In this document: piece by piece, positions 1 through 11,107 of the stretch
Layout of the letters: each line of letters opens with the position of its first letter
Position numbering within the stretch: the first letter of the stretch is position 1
Assembly: GCA_006384855.1 (NCBI GenBank)
Contig: VCJN01000857.1
Coordinates: forward strand, 1 to 64,000
Reading direction: 5' to 3'
DNA from: Tetraselmis striata
Taxonomy: Eukaryota > Chlorophyta > Chlorodendrophyceae > Chlorodendrales > Chlorodendraceae
DNA length: 64,000 nt
Position numbers and translations under genes: made by a program
The notes under the pieces: model-generated
What the model was told of the DNA's origin: nothing
What the model saw: the letters and a program-made list of their open reading frames with translations, nothing else
Databases searched by the model: none

Positions 1-678
1 CGGCCGCATGGGGGGCGGTGCCACCTTAAGACGATCCAGCTCTGCTGATTTGAATCTCGGGCGAACAGCTGCGGTACATAGCATATAGTAATCAATAGTG
101 CCAGGAACAAACAGGCACTACCATTGTACCTCCCTCGTCTCTATCACTGGGTATTTGCAACCAATGTCAAGTAAAATGCGACCAACACATTGGAGCCTTT
201 CTGGCAAGTCAGGTGATGCAATTAAGTCACATCCCAGGCAACGCCCACCCACCATTCCCAGCTCTTCCGATTTGGAGCCTATTAAGTGTGCTGCGACATG
301 CATATGTGGTGGCAGAGCTGTGCAAAGGCGTGCACCCTTGAGAGCCTCTCCCTTGAATACCCTTGAGCGCCTCTCGCTTCACCAAATGCCAACCTAGCCG
401 CAGTAGGGCGGCGTGCACGACTACATGCTCGCTCAATATCGAATTTGACCCACTCCTGTATCGCGGACTCCACCGGCAAGCAGCTCCCCGGAAGGCCTGT
501 ATTCGTGACTGGGCTACCGCAGCTAGAGCAGGTGTTCGCCGCGCGCTACCCAGTCACCAAGGCCACGGGCATCCACACCTTCCTAGCAAATAATACAAAC
601 CGGAGGAGTATGAGTATGGAGGAGTGGCATTGGCTGCCGGCTCTTCCCTTTGGTGTCTTGCTTTCTCTGGCCAAGGGG

Positions 679-680
<2 letters not shown>

Positions 681-729
<49 letters not shown>

Positions 730-751
730 AATATATGTATATATATATATA
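681..751. repeat. (AT)n microsatellite
   Basis: Nearly uninterrupted AT dinucleotides, with a short TTTAAATATATG interruption near 727. It is self-complementary and gives spurious Tyr-Ile open frames on both strands. Confidence 0.95.
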
Positions 752-931
752 CGTTTTCGCCTATCTCCACGCATACACCAACCATGCACAGACATTCATC
801 TACCAACCTGCAGCCTGCGCCGGGTAGTTTGCTTGCTAGGGGTCCAGTAGGGCTTGGGATGTGCATGGGCAAGGAAGGTAGAGGTGGGAGTGGGATGGGT
901 TAGTGAAGTGGAGTTAGTGAAGTGGCATGGG

Positions 932-936
932 TTACA
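932..936 (-). terminator. putative TGTAA poly(A) signal of gene A
   Basis: TGTAA on the minus strand, 123 nt past the stop codon at 1059. TGTAA is the usual polyadenylation signal in chlorophyte algae; its use here is inferred. Confidence 0.4.
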
Positions 937-1058
937 GGGCCGCCGCCCACGGCAAAGGGGGCTAGGGAGGGTGAGGGTTTTAGGGTCTCCCCCCCCCCCC
1001 CCCCCCACACACACACAGCTTCCCCTCCGGGATGTGCTGACAGCCGGGCGGCAAACTC

Positions 1059-3433
1059 TTATCTCACATACAGCCGCACACAGCCCTTGGCCGCCTCGCG
1101 CCACCCCGCTTCCGCCTCCCGCGCCTGCCGCTCTTCCCCATGCAGAGCCTCCCCGCCCTTCCCGCCCAGCGGCGGCAGCTCCCGCGTGGCGCCCGCCGCG
1201 TCCATGAACAGCACGTGCAGCGCCTCCCCCGCCACCGGCGGCGCCCCGTGCGGCGCGAGCGCGGCACTGAGCGCCTTCGCGAGCGCGCTGCGGCTTCCCA
1301 GCGCGGCGCGCGGCAGCGTGAGCCCCCAGCGCAGCCCCGCGTGGAAGCACTTCACGCGCCCCGCCGCCTCGTACGCGCTCCGCCCGCCGCTGCCCGCGCC
1401 GCCGCGCTCCCCGCCCGCCACCGACTGCACCAATTGCTCCGCCGCCAGCTCGGCTGCGCTAACCGCGCCTGGTGCTCCGCGCCTGGTGGCAGGAGGGGAG
1501 GAGGCACGGCCGGGTCAGAGCAGGTGAGCGACAAAGGAACAGGCGCCAGTTGGGGAGGGGGGGAGGGGAGGTCAGGTAGGTTCGTAAACTCTGAAATAAC
1601 CAAAAATCCCAAATGAAACCATACACCAGACCACAAAATTCTGGCGGACCATAGACCACAAAATCTTAAGGAACCCTAGGGGAAACCATAAAATATGCAA
1701 TCCATGGTGTTACGGACCACGGTTTTGGGTCTTAAGCCCTAAACCGCTTCAAGCCCAACGGCATTGTTGACAGGGGCATGGGTGCCGACGCACCGACCCA
1801 CTTAGAGTTGACCTCTGACAGGCAGGGCAGGTTCTCAGTGGCAGCGTGGTTATCGCCGCGCCGGCACCCGTGTTTTGTCCAATCGCCCCCGACATTGGGT
1901 GCCCACTACCTTCCGAACATCATTCCCCCGACAATCGCGATACTGATACGGCACCGCAGCTACAGCGCTACCGGCTCACGACGGTGCTGCAGTGCGGTCC
2001 GGTTGAACCTCGTCCAGCACTCCAGCGTGCTCGTCCGGCGTAGTCCCCCCCCCCCCCCCCCCCCCGGGGTACATAGCCCTCACCAGTGGGCGCGGCTTGG
2101 CACATGAAATCGCGCGGTGCCTCTGCTTAGCTGGCTATGGGAATGGCGGGGGGTCCGGTCCCCATCGCCCTCATGCAGAAGGGGTGTGGAGAGGGGGCGC
2201 CCAGGGGGGGGGGGGGGGGGGCACCTGCTGGGGCCGACGTCCACAGCGCGCGGGCCGGCAGCGGGCAGCGGGTGCGGCGGCGGCAGCTTGGCGCCCTTGC
2301 TGCCGGGCAGTGGGCCGCCGCTGCCACTGCCGCCGCGAGCCGGCGCCCCGTGCCGTGCGTGGGAGCAGCCTGAGTCAGTGGAGGTGGTGCGGCCCAGGCG
2401 GGGTATGCCGCCCGGCTTGCCTGCGGGCTCCCCACCGCTCAGCTTCGGCCGCTTCTCCAGCTTTGCGGCCGCCTCAGGGGGGCGCTTCCTGCTTGACCCG
2501 CAAAGGGGGGGGGGGGGGGGGGGGTATTGCTACTCAGCGACCCTAACACGTACAAAAGAGCCCGGCAATGGGGCCCTGGGCACCCAGGGGCGCCTAGTCC
2601 ATGCCAGCAGGCAGCCCCTGGATGAAGCAAAGACACCATGATGCATGCTATAATACTCTCTCGCCTGGGACCGAGAGGAGTTTAGGTGTGATTGAGGTCG
2701 AGTGTGTTGGGAAGGGGGGGGGGGGGGGGGGGGGGATATGGAGAAGGAGTCGGTGCAGGCGCAAGCCCGGCGCTCTCCTCTGGCAAAGCCATTGCCCAGT
2801 ATGGGAGCAGTGCAATGAGGCGGGACAGCAACAAGCAATAGCAGGATGACAAGGGGGTTACGGGTGGGTGGCTTTATGGGGGGGGGGGGGGGGGGGGGGC
2901 AGCTGCAACAGACAGAGAACGAGGGGAAAGAAGAGGAGGCGGGGCAAGGGTGGGTGGGGGGGGGGGGGGGATGTCAGCTCGTACCGCGGCTCTTCGCGTG
3001 CTCTCTCTCGCTCCTCCTGGCTGCCACCCCTGGCCTTATGGCTGCCACCTGCGACTGCACCTCCATTGCCCTGCTGCTGCTGCTGCTGCTGCGGTGGCCG
3101 CGGCCGCTGGCTGCCCACCGGCGCCTGATGCCGCTCCTTCCCCCTCTCGCGGCGCGGTGCCTCCCTATCCTTATCCTTTTTCCTGTCACGCTCACGCTCA
3201 CGCCCCCCGCGCTCACCCTCCCGCTGCGCCCGCGGCTGTCCTGGCGCGCGGCCCTCTCCGCGCTCCACCTCCCGCCGCAGCCGGCCAGTGCTGCCTTCTC
3301 GGTCCCCACCCCGCGAGGGCCGCTCCGGCTTCTCACCGTCAAACAGGCCGCTGGCGGCACGCCGGCCCAGGCCGTTCATCTCCCGGTGCAGCTTCAGGAT
3401 GAGCGCGCGGGTCTCGGGGTCCGCGTCGTCCAT
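1059..3433 (-). CDS. Gene A: disordered nuclear-type protein with PB1-like C-terminus (Aux/IAA-like layout)
   Basis: Predicted exons on the minus strand are 3433-2985, 2488-2225 and 1458-1059, with GT-AG introns between them. The phase closes exactly, giving 371 codons including the stop (370 aa). The start ATG sits in a GCGCCATGG context. Residues 10-20 hold LILKL, an LxLxL pattern like the EAR repression motif. Residues 40-160 are charged and low in complexity, with RE/RD/RK runs and seven glutamines. KRPPEAAAKLEKRPK looks like a nuclear localisation signal. The last 90 residues look like a PB1 fold of the Aux/IAA-ARF kind: a RVKCFHAG first strand, a long first helix, an ALHVLFMD strand and a KGCVRLYVR last strand. 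The acidic OPCA motif is poorly kept and no GWPPV degron is seen. The splice model is fairly sure; the domain call is tentative. Both introns carry sense-strand C tracts. Confidence 0.5.
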
Positions 3434-4337
3434 GGCGCCCGCTGGTCCGCCCCGTGGGGAGCGGAAGCAGATGCGGTGCTGCTGCCTCTGCCTCTGACGC
3501 AGGCCTGGCGGGCCTCCCACCCGGAGCTCTGGCAGGGGCTGACCACAGATTGCCCCCACCACGCTGTCTGGCTGCCCCGCGCGATCCCCCAAGCACCGTA
3601 TCTGGGGGCTCTTCTGCCACGCTGGGGCTGGTGCTGCTCTTTGTGCTGGTTACGTTGTGGGCCCTCTCAGAACTGGCTGCCCGCGCTGTTGGGCAGCGGG
3701 CGGCGGCGCACGGTCACGGCCACGGTCACCGGCGGGGCGGGAGATCCAGCAGCTGCTGCCGCTGGTTCGTGCGGGGTGTTTCTGTGGGCCTGCGGGTGCT
3801 GGAAGCTTCGCCCGCTCGGTCTGCCGCGGGAACGAACCACCCGGCGACTGGTCCGGGGGGATAAAGCTGGCGACCAGGCTGAAGGGCCTTGGGGCCAGCG
3901 GCGTTGCGGCAGGGCAAAGTGCCCACGCAGCGGGGCCGCGTTTACTGAAGGGGCGGCGGCGAGCGGGCCGGTGATGCGAGGGGCGGCGGCCTGGGCAATA
4001 GTCCGAGTCGCCGCCTGGGTGCTCGCGATGTCCGTTATGTGTTCGCAGTGTTTCTGTTACGATACGGCCGTTACGTATGGCGCCAGCTAGAGAGAACACA
4101 CTACGGGCCCTGCCGTGGTACTCGTACTATAGGGGGAGCGGCCACTGAACAGAGGCGAAGCTCGCGGGTGTGCTATTGGTGGCTGCGTCTACAGTCAACC
4201 CGCGTGGGCTGACGGTGGGCTCGGGTGCCTCGCCGGACGAGGTCGTCGCTGCGTCGGAGCGGCCTCGCGGCCGCCTGCAGCACGTCGCACAGGTACGCGT
4301 ACAGTACTACAGCGTCGTGCGAGATGCGAGCCGCATT
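3434..4337. other. upstream region of gene A, no gene seen
   Basis: GC-rich sequence 5' of the minus-strand gene A. It presumably contains its promoter, but I see no clear TATA box. The long open frames through here on both strands lack splice support or recognisable domains. Confidence 0.4.
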
Positions 4338-4383
4338 TGCAGTACTAAAAGATCAACTTGCTGTGTTGATCTTGTAGTACTGC
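4338..4383. repeat. 19-bp hairpin
   Basis: The left arm at 4339-4357 and right arm at 4364-4382 pair over 19 bp with one mismatch and a 6-nt loop (TTGCTG region). The word GATCTTTTAGTACTGCA recurs near 56,402-56,418. The hairpin sits just outside the left arm of the repeat block starting at 4421. Confidence 0.8.
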
Positions 4384-5844
4384 ATTAAGTTTCTACAAGC
4401 GGGTCTTTAAAATAAGAGGCTTGCTGTTTTTCCGCCCTAGGGACAGGACTGGCAACAGTGAAACCCTTGCAGCGTCTCTTCGACGGCCGTTTAGGCGGCA
4501 GCAAACCACTCGCAGAAAGACCTGGGTCGGCGACGCTCCGTTTGAAACAATAATAAGCAAATTGCCGATGAAACATTCTGCAAGACTAACTACGGGCCGT
4601 GATAAATTTCCAACGTTGTTGGATGAACACCGCCTAAAACACAATGAGCAAAAATACCCGGCACTGACCACGACAAGTCTGCCCTACTCGTTTGGGCGTC
4701 GGCCCATCCGAATAATGCGAGTTGGGTTAGCCCGCTCCCGCGGAACATAGCATTTCGGGAGTGCGATAATCCTTAAAGATGCAAAAAAAAGGCAATGTGA
4801 GGGAGGGCCCGACGCCAGATTTTTCCCATTCCCAGTGAAGTCTAGGGCGCGGTGAATAAAGGGAGGGACCCCACCCCCCAAAAATGGCAGTTATTAAGTC
4901 CTCAAGTGTTCACGCAATAACTTGACTACTAATAAAAATATCCCTAAACTCCGGAACTAACAACCCAAGCAAAATAATGACGGTGATACCGCCACCGCGG
5001 GTACTCCACCAACATATGTTCGATAGTCTCCGAATCACTTCGGCCACATACATGACAGTGCTCAAGGAACCGCTCACGCATGAAATGAATCCGGGCCAAT
5101 CGGCAGGCAGTGGGAAATACTTGGGTGCGTAATGTGCAGCCCGGTCACAACTACCGCCGCGGGGTCAGCCGTACCTTACTGTTGTTGCAACGGGTTTGAC
5201 GCATAAGACGCCTAGACATATTACCCATGTGTTAGCTTGAGGGTTGGGCTATATAGTCATATACTTCCCGTATTGCAACCTGAATTTCAGTACCGAAGGC
5301 TACATTGAAGCCTGCAAAGTACAGTATGCAGTGTAGCCTTCAGCGCAACCTTTATTCGTGCTAGCTTGCACCGAGTGCATCTTTCAGCGCAGTCTTTAGT
5401 GTAGGCTGCAGTGCCAGCCCGCAGTGCTCGGCATATCACTACAGACGCGCGTATCCGGTGTATAAAGTGTAGCATGTTGCAAGCTGCATGTAATGCAACG
5501 GCCAACTGCAAGAGAACATAAGTTTAGGTTACTATTCCTACTCGCCGCCCACCCCTCCACCCTCGCACCTCTCGAGACTCGGTGCCATCCGCCCGGTCGG
5601 CGGCATGATGGTGATGGCCGGCAATAGCTAAGCTTTCCAACCATTGACACACACCCACATGTAGGTGTCGGGGGCTGAAAGCCGCCACCGTATGGCTAGG
5701 GGTACATATCAGCGGGATCGGAATCTTGGGATACAATATCAAGTACGAGTATCGGTGTGCCGATCGACCGGCGCAAAAAAACAGTCTGACGAGCACACAT
5801 TTGTTTTTTGGTGCCGCGGCTTGCCTGCACGTCGTGCCATGGCG

Positions 5845-5884
5845 CCTATCCCTACGACGCACGCCTCAGCGTCGTAGGGATAGG
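5845..5884. repeat. perfect 16-bp hairpin
   Basis: The left stem CCTATCCCTACGACGC (5845-5860) and right stem GCGTCGTAGGGATAGG (5869-5884) are perfect reverse complements around an 8-nt loop, ACGCCTCA. No gene is adjacent. Confidence 0.9.
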
Positions 5885-5969
5885 TGCACGTGAGCGAAGA
5901 TGCGTACGGGCCTCGGCTGGATGTGAGTTCCGATGTCGGCGGGATGTAGCACAAAATAGTATTGGTGTT

Positions 5970-6490
5970 TTGCGGCGCCCGCCGCTAGGCAGCGGCCCAT
6001 TAGGGTATAGGATCATGGGTGCGGCTGGCCCGGCGGCACCACACCCACCTCCACGTTGTGGGCGCTGGTAGACAATCCTTAGATCCGTGTTCGCCGGTTG
6101 GGTGCGGCAGGGCTGAGCGAGTGAGCGGGGTGGCCGGTTGACGCTTATGCTCGGGTCCTGCGAGTCTGCGACGACCGGGGAGCCCTATGGGAAGGGAGGG
6201 GGGGGGGGGGGGGGGGGGGAGGGGGGGGGGCTTTTCAAATAATACTCGTTGTCCCGGTAACGCCTGATGGCGCCGCTGGGCAGCAGCCATGTACGGGAGG
6301 CTGCTAAACAATAAAATAATCCGTGTACGACCTCGGCCTTGCGTCGGCCTCTCCGAAATCCACCTACATGTGGGGAGGGACGTGTGTACGACACGGACTA
6401 CGGGGGCATGCTTCTCGCGACGGCTGCTCGAAATGAAATCGTGTTTTCGTACCTCGATACGACCCGCGACCGACTTGCAGAAGATCTGTT
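5970..6490 (+). repeat. dispersed repeat R1, copy 1, with poly-G tract
   Basis: About 500 bp here match 22,270-22,700 on the opposite strand. Shared landmarks are GGCAGCGGCCCA, CCACCTCCACG, a long G tract followed by GCTTT, AATAATACTCG, a CCTCGGCCTTGCGT stretch and AAATCGTGTTTTCGTAC. The G tract lies at the same place in both copies, so it belongs to the repeat. Confidence 0.75.
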
Positions 6491-7122
6491 TCTTAAACGC
6501 CGAACGAAGAGGCTTGACTAATTCCTCCCATGCTATCGGCCCATTAATCCCGTTTATTGCGGGGGCGATGGGTGGCGATGTACCGTGGCGGTTTCTTACG
6601 CCGGACGGTTTATCGCAACCCGTTGTGCTAGGGGGTGGGGGTCACGCAGCGACTCCCGATAGTGCCGCGCCCAACACGCATTGAATTCGCCCGGCCCGGT
6701 ATGAAGTACCCCCGATACCGGATCGCGCACTAGCTGGTCGCTTACGTCCCCGAATGTACCCTACCCCTTATACGGAGAGAGCACGCCCACTTCCAAAACT
6801 TCCGTCTTCCACCACTCTTCTTAAAATCTTGAACCGCTTTTTGCACGGCCCGCTCCCTCTGGCGGCGGCGGCTATTACGTACTAGTGTTCGAACTCTATG
6901 CCGTACAACATCATGATGATTGTGCCGTCGCTAGAGCGACATATCGAGAGGCCCCAGTCCTCCGGCACGCCATAAAGGCCATGCACCGACGATTCATCGC
7001 CCCTAGGATAGACCGTTCCAGCGGCGGCCCTAGGCCACGACGCATGGGCTTGGTAACAACCCCTACCCCGCGCGCCGCTGACCACACTGCAGGGATAAAT
7101 TGGTCGGCGCCGGTGTCTTGGG

Positions 7123-7153
<31 letters not shown>

Positions 7154-7617
7154 GTGCTCCCGAGGGCATGTTGTCTACGACATGTGGGTCAACTAGAGAG
7201 GCGAGCACTGCGAACGGATTAGTTCTGACGAAATCGTGGAATGGTTTCGGCCATTCAAAGGGAGAGCCACCGTGGGCCGGTTTGGGAATGGACCTTGCAG
7301 GCAAGCGTTCATGCTGGGGAGGTGGACGGGTATCCTCACGGATGGCGCCCACATGGAAAGAAGATAGGCGCGACAGGAAGTGATCGGAGGTGTCCCAAGA
7401 GTAGTCCCCTCATGCCGAGGGCGAGAGGGGGGGGGGGGGGGGGATATGGTGGGGGGAGGGGGGGGAGGCATGCAATGAAGTGGTCGTCGAGAACACGGCA
7501 GCTGCCCCTCCGGCAAGTGCCGCGTTCGCGCGCCAATACGTCCCGTGGCGCGCCATATGTGTTTGCCGCCGGGAAGGCAACGCCAACGCCGGAGTAGAGT
7601 CGCCAACTTATTTTCAT

Positions 7618-8071
7618 TTATTCTACATTCCCGCCCGCCAAGATCAAATCCCTCGGATAGCTCGTACGAAGCCGCACCAGCTCGTCGTGCAGGCGGTCCC
7701 GATACGGTTCTCCATGTGAGCCGGCGGAGGGGGAATAGGCCGAGATAAATATAGTGGCCGCGGAGTCACTTCAACCTCCTCCCCACCCGGACACACGTCC
7801 ATCATGGGTGGGTCGCGCCGACTGCGCCCGCGCCCGATACGGCGACCGGACTAACACACAACACTCACGTTCCCATGCAACGGGGTTACCGAACGAATGG
7901 CGGTCGGAGTACCCAATCATTAAAACGCACTCGCATATCGGTCGCACTAACCGTGGTCTTATGAACGAGGAGAACAACTACGGATCGCTCGATCAGTAGC
8001 GCGCCAACATCCTCCACCTTAGAGGACAAGCCATTCACATTAAACGTCGCAACGCACAAGTGGGCGGGCAT
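7618..8071 (-). pseudogene. LINE endonuclease (EEP fold) remnant
   Basis: Minus-strand fragments in shifting frames match the start and middle of the apurinic-like endonuclease of non-LTR retrotransposons. VATFNVNGLSSK (around 8050-8015) corresponds to the conserved first strand with the metal-binding Asn. FISAYSPS (about 7740-7717) and DLILAGGNVE, followed by a stop at 7618, correspond to the 'YAPS' and 'GGDFN' motifs; Asp-Phe-Asn has decayed to Asn-Val-Glu. At least one frameshift lies between the two parts. Downstream minus-strand sequence to about 6.9 kb is probably more of the same element. It cannot encode an active endonuclease. Confidence 0.6.
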
Positions 8072-9179
8072 GGGAGGGAAGGTCGGGCAAGGATAGAGAG
8101 GAGCAGCGGGAGGGCGGGCGGTGTGGCGATCCCAATACGAGCGTTACTGACCCCCGCCGCAAGTATAATCCCCATCGGCTTGCAAAACGTTGTAAACGTT
8201 CGCGGATATGCGCACCCTGCCCTTTGGTATAATACACATATCAACGCGCACTAACCCATCCCGCTGCGGCACACACGATCGATCTTCGGAATGGCCGAGG
8301 GTCGGCAATTAAACGCCCGATCGACGCGGTTCCAAAAGGCAAGTGAGGCGACCGGTCCCCCCAACAACACACACGACGCAGCGACACCCCAGGCTGCCCA
8401 TCCTGGGGCAATCATAATGGAGCTACGGTTATGTTGTACCAAACGGGAAAACTCGGTAATGTAGTAGGGTAATGGCAAACAATACTTGTCGCGAGGTATT
8501 GTTACGGGTTACGGATCCCGAGTTGCCGGCCGGACACGGCCGACAGCACATGGGCGGATACCGCTCGGTTACGGACTAGTTTAAACGCGATGGCGGGGCT
8601 ACAGCCTGACAGGCGGGCGGGCGGTCGGACGGGGGTAATCTTGCCTGCGGAGCGGGGCCAGGATGCACCACAGTCATGTCCCGACCTCGTGGCGTCATGT
8701 GCTTTCCTGTCACGTTCGACTTCGCCTGACAAGGGGAGTGGGGGTGGGGTGGGGAGGAGGGAGGGATCTCGACGCAAGCAATTAGTTAGTCGGTTAGTCT
8801 CCAAACCGCGCGACCGATCGCAGGATCCTCGCCGCCACACGCAACCGCGACGACGCCGCGAGGTGTGGCGGTAGTAGGATTCACAACCGTCAGAATCGCG
8901 GTGTCCGAGTGAGTTGCTCCCCGTAAGTCGAATTGCGGCGCTATGCGGCGATGCATGCCAAGCGCTGTGCGCGGGCGGGCTGCGGTGGGGGAGGCTGAGA
9001 CCACGCACGGAGTTGGAGGTGTAGTGGCGGTATTTCTTGGCATGTGTGTCCCGATGCCCGCCCGCAGAGCACATTTCCTAGGGAGTTGCCGCATCGGGTT
9101 GGACCAAGGGGCGGCGACATGACAGTCATGTGGCTCGAGCGGCACCCCCCCCCCCCCCCCCACCTCTGCTGGAACTTCA

Positions 9180-9830
9180 TAACCCTTGACGTTGAACCGG
9201 TGCATGAACATGCCGGTCAACGTATCGAGCATCCGGCTGCGCTCGTACTCGATCTCGTGGTCCGCCTTATGCGCGGTGACCACATTGTTGCTGTCCTTGA
9301 GGATGTTGCTGCCCTTATCGATAACCATGAGGTTCTCCATATTTCAGCGACGATGAGAGTGATAAGTTCTGACTCGCAGAACGACTTGAGGAACGTGACG
9401 ATCTCGTGGACCTCGGCCAGTGGGTGAGGCGTGGTGATGGGCCCGATCCTCTTTGTGTCGTGAATCTTGACCACGTCCGCTGTGAGGCTGGTGCGCTTGA
9501 CCGCGCGTTGACACTTGGCTGGCCCATTGCCGCCTTCCGCCATGTCCAAGAGCTGCTTGGAAGGGTTGGCCACGCGCTCCTTGAGTTGGGTGATCGCAAT
9601 ATGGTTTAAGACAAGCTCAAGATGGAAACCCGTAATGATTGCGAGGCTCCACGCTCTAGTCGTACGAGTGCGCGATTGGCGACTTGCATGGCCTCCCGCG
9701 CCGGTAGCGTGCGCTCGTCATGGTATGCCGCCGATCTAGCGAGCACCTCATCCGTTGCACGCTGATCTCCGGCGTGCTGAACCCTTTCATGACGCTCATG
9801 GGCCTCGATCTCGGCTTCCTCAAGCTCAGT
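9180..9830 (-). pseudogene. unrecognised broken ORF inside the repeat block
   Basis: The minus strand carries two ORF-like stretches of ordinary amino-acid composition in different frames: about 9605-9335 (with ANPSKQLLDMAEGGNG) and 9340-9180 (MENLMVIDKGSNILKD through FNVKGYEVP). A Glu/His-rich stretch lies upstream (ELEEAEIEAHERHE, about 9830). The frame changes near 9335, which suggests a decayed gene. It could be the first ORF of the LINE whose endonuclease remnant lies downstream at 7618-8071, but I recognise no family. Confidence 0.3.
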
Positions 9831-10795
9831 CATGCCATTCGTAGTTGTGGTGACCGAGTCTCCCGAAACGCTCAGTGTGGCGCAAGTGCCACTCGTGTAG
9901 GGCACTTGTTAGGGTTAAAGGGGTTGCTTATACCCTATGCTGGTTAAGGCTGATCATAAATGTGCAATATTCCAGGATTTCAGGTCATAAACCCTAGATT
10001 CTGCTGCCCTACTATTCGTAATCTCGGATTCGGCGAGAAAGGGGCCTGGGAATTATGTGGAGAGGTGTAGATTTATAGTAGGATTATTCATATCATCACC
10101 ACACGAGTTCGTAAATTAAAAGGTACCATGTACGTTATTACGTTGTAGCGTTGGTATTATCATTGTCCTAATTTGGGGTTGATGTTAGTTCCAGAGTTTC
10201 TGAGTTTTATTGGTAGCAGTCAGGTTATTGCGTCAACACCTGAGGATTAATTGCCTTCATTTTGGGCGGGGTCCCCCCCCCCCCCCCCCCCCGCAATCAC
10301 GACGCCCTGGATTGTACTGAAAGTTTTCCAGTTTTAGCGTCGGCCCTTGCGCTCCTATATTAAAAAGGCAATATTGCTTCCTGCATATTGCCTTTTTTGT
10401 TGCACATGTAGCGACCAATCTTTTATATCGCAGTCCCTATGCTTTGCTCCGCGGGATGGGGCTTGCCCCAACTCGCACCATGGAGATACAGGTACTCGAA
10501 TGGGCCGACGCCCAAACGAGTATCGGGCGGACCTTTCATGTTCAGTGCCGGGTATTTTCATGGCAGTATTGTTTTAGGCGGCGATCCAACAGTGTTAGAA
10601 CTTCTATTATTGGCCTTTAGCGACTAATCCTTAATTAGTGTTGCAGAATTCTTCTGCACATTATTGCTTGTTGACTAAAAACGCTACCCAGGGCTCTCCG
10701 TAAATGGATCGCTGCCTAAACGGCCGTCGTAGAGACGCTGCAAGGGTTTCATCACTCTGCTGTTGCCAGTCCTGTCCCGGGGGCGGGGAAGAAAC

Positions 10796-11107
10796 GGTGT
10801 CATCTCCGGCTCTGGTGCGCGCGCGAAAGCGCGCCCCGTGTCTGCGCGCGCGGCAGCAGCTTCAGCAGCCGCAGCGTCTGCCATCATCGCCGCGGCTCAG
10901 CATCACGCACAGGATGCCGACCGGCGGGGCGCGCCTGTCGCGAGCTCGCGGGCGGGTCAGTGCGGGGGCCGTGGGCAGCCTGATGCACGACCACGGGAGC
11001 GGCGACCACACTTCTCTATCGCGCCGAGGCGCAGTCCGCCTCACCCTATCTCTTTCGGAGCCCCAATACCTTAGATCCAACCCCCACCTGCCGGTCGTGA
11101 TAGCAGG
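10796..11107. other. upstream region of gene B
   Basis: GC-rich sequence between the right arm of the repeat block and the ATG at 11,108. It should hold the promoter and 5' UTR of gene B; no TATA box or other defined motif is evident. Confidence 0.4.

Larger units (their letters stand above)
1..1058. other. 3' flank of gene A, no gene seen
   Basis: No coding exon can be supported here. The stretch holds an AT microsatellite at about 681-751 and a C tract at about 992-1008 followed by CA repeats. Open frames across it are created by the dinucleotide and homopolymer runs. A TGTAA on the minus strand (932-936) probably belongs to the gene ending at 1059. Confidence 0.5.
4421..10795. mobile_element. 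repeat block bounded by ~0.4-kb inverted arms
   Basis: The sequence at about 4425-4810 reappears reverse-complemented at about 10,385-10,795. Shared blocks in order are the GACAGGACTGGCAAC segment, the GCAGCGTCTC/CGACGGCCGT segment, CCGCCTAAAACA, TACCCGGCACTGA, TCGTTTGGGCGTCGGCCCAT, TCCGCGGAACATAGCATT and a poly-A/GGCAAT segment. The arms are diverged, perhaps 75-85% alike by eye. This could be one old 6.4-kb DNA element with long terminal inverted repeats, or two opposed insertions of one smaller element. The same arm recurs near 50.4 and 53.4 kb. No intact transposase was found inside; LINE remnants lie within. Confidence 0.55.

Noticed and set aside
445-903. 152-codon ORF through the AT microsatellite
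   Set aside because: Its length comes from the AT repeat; there is no domain or splice context.
2846-4090. 414-codon plus-strand frame, the longest in the window
   Set aside because: It runs antisense to the first exon of gene A, crosses two G tracts and is low in complexity. The spliced minus-strand model closes in phase and fits better.
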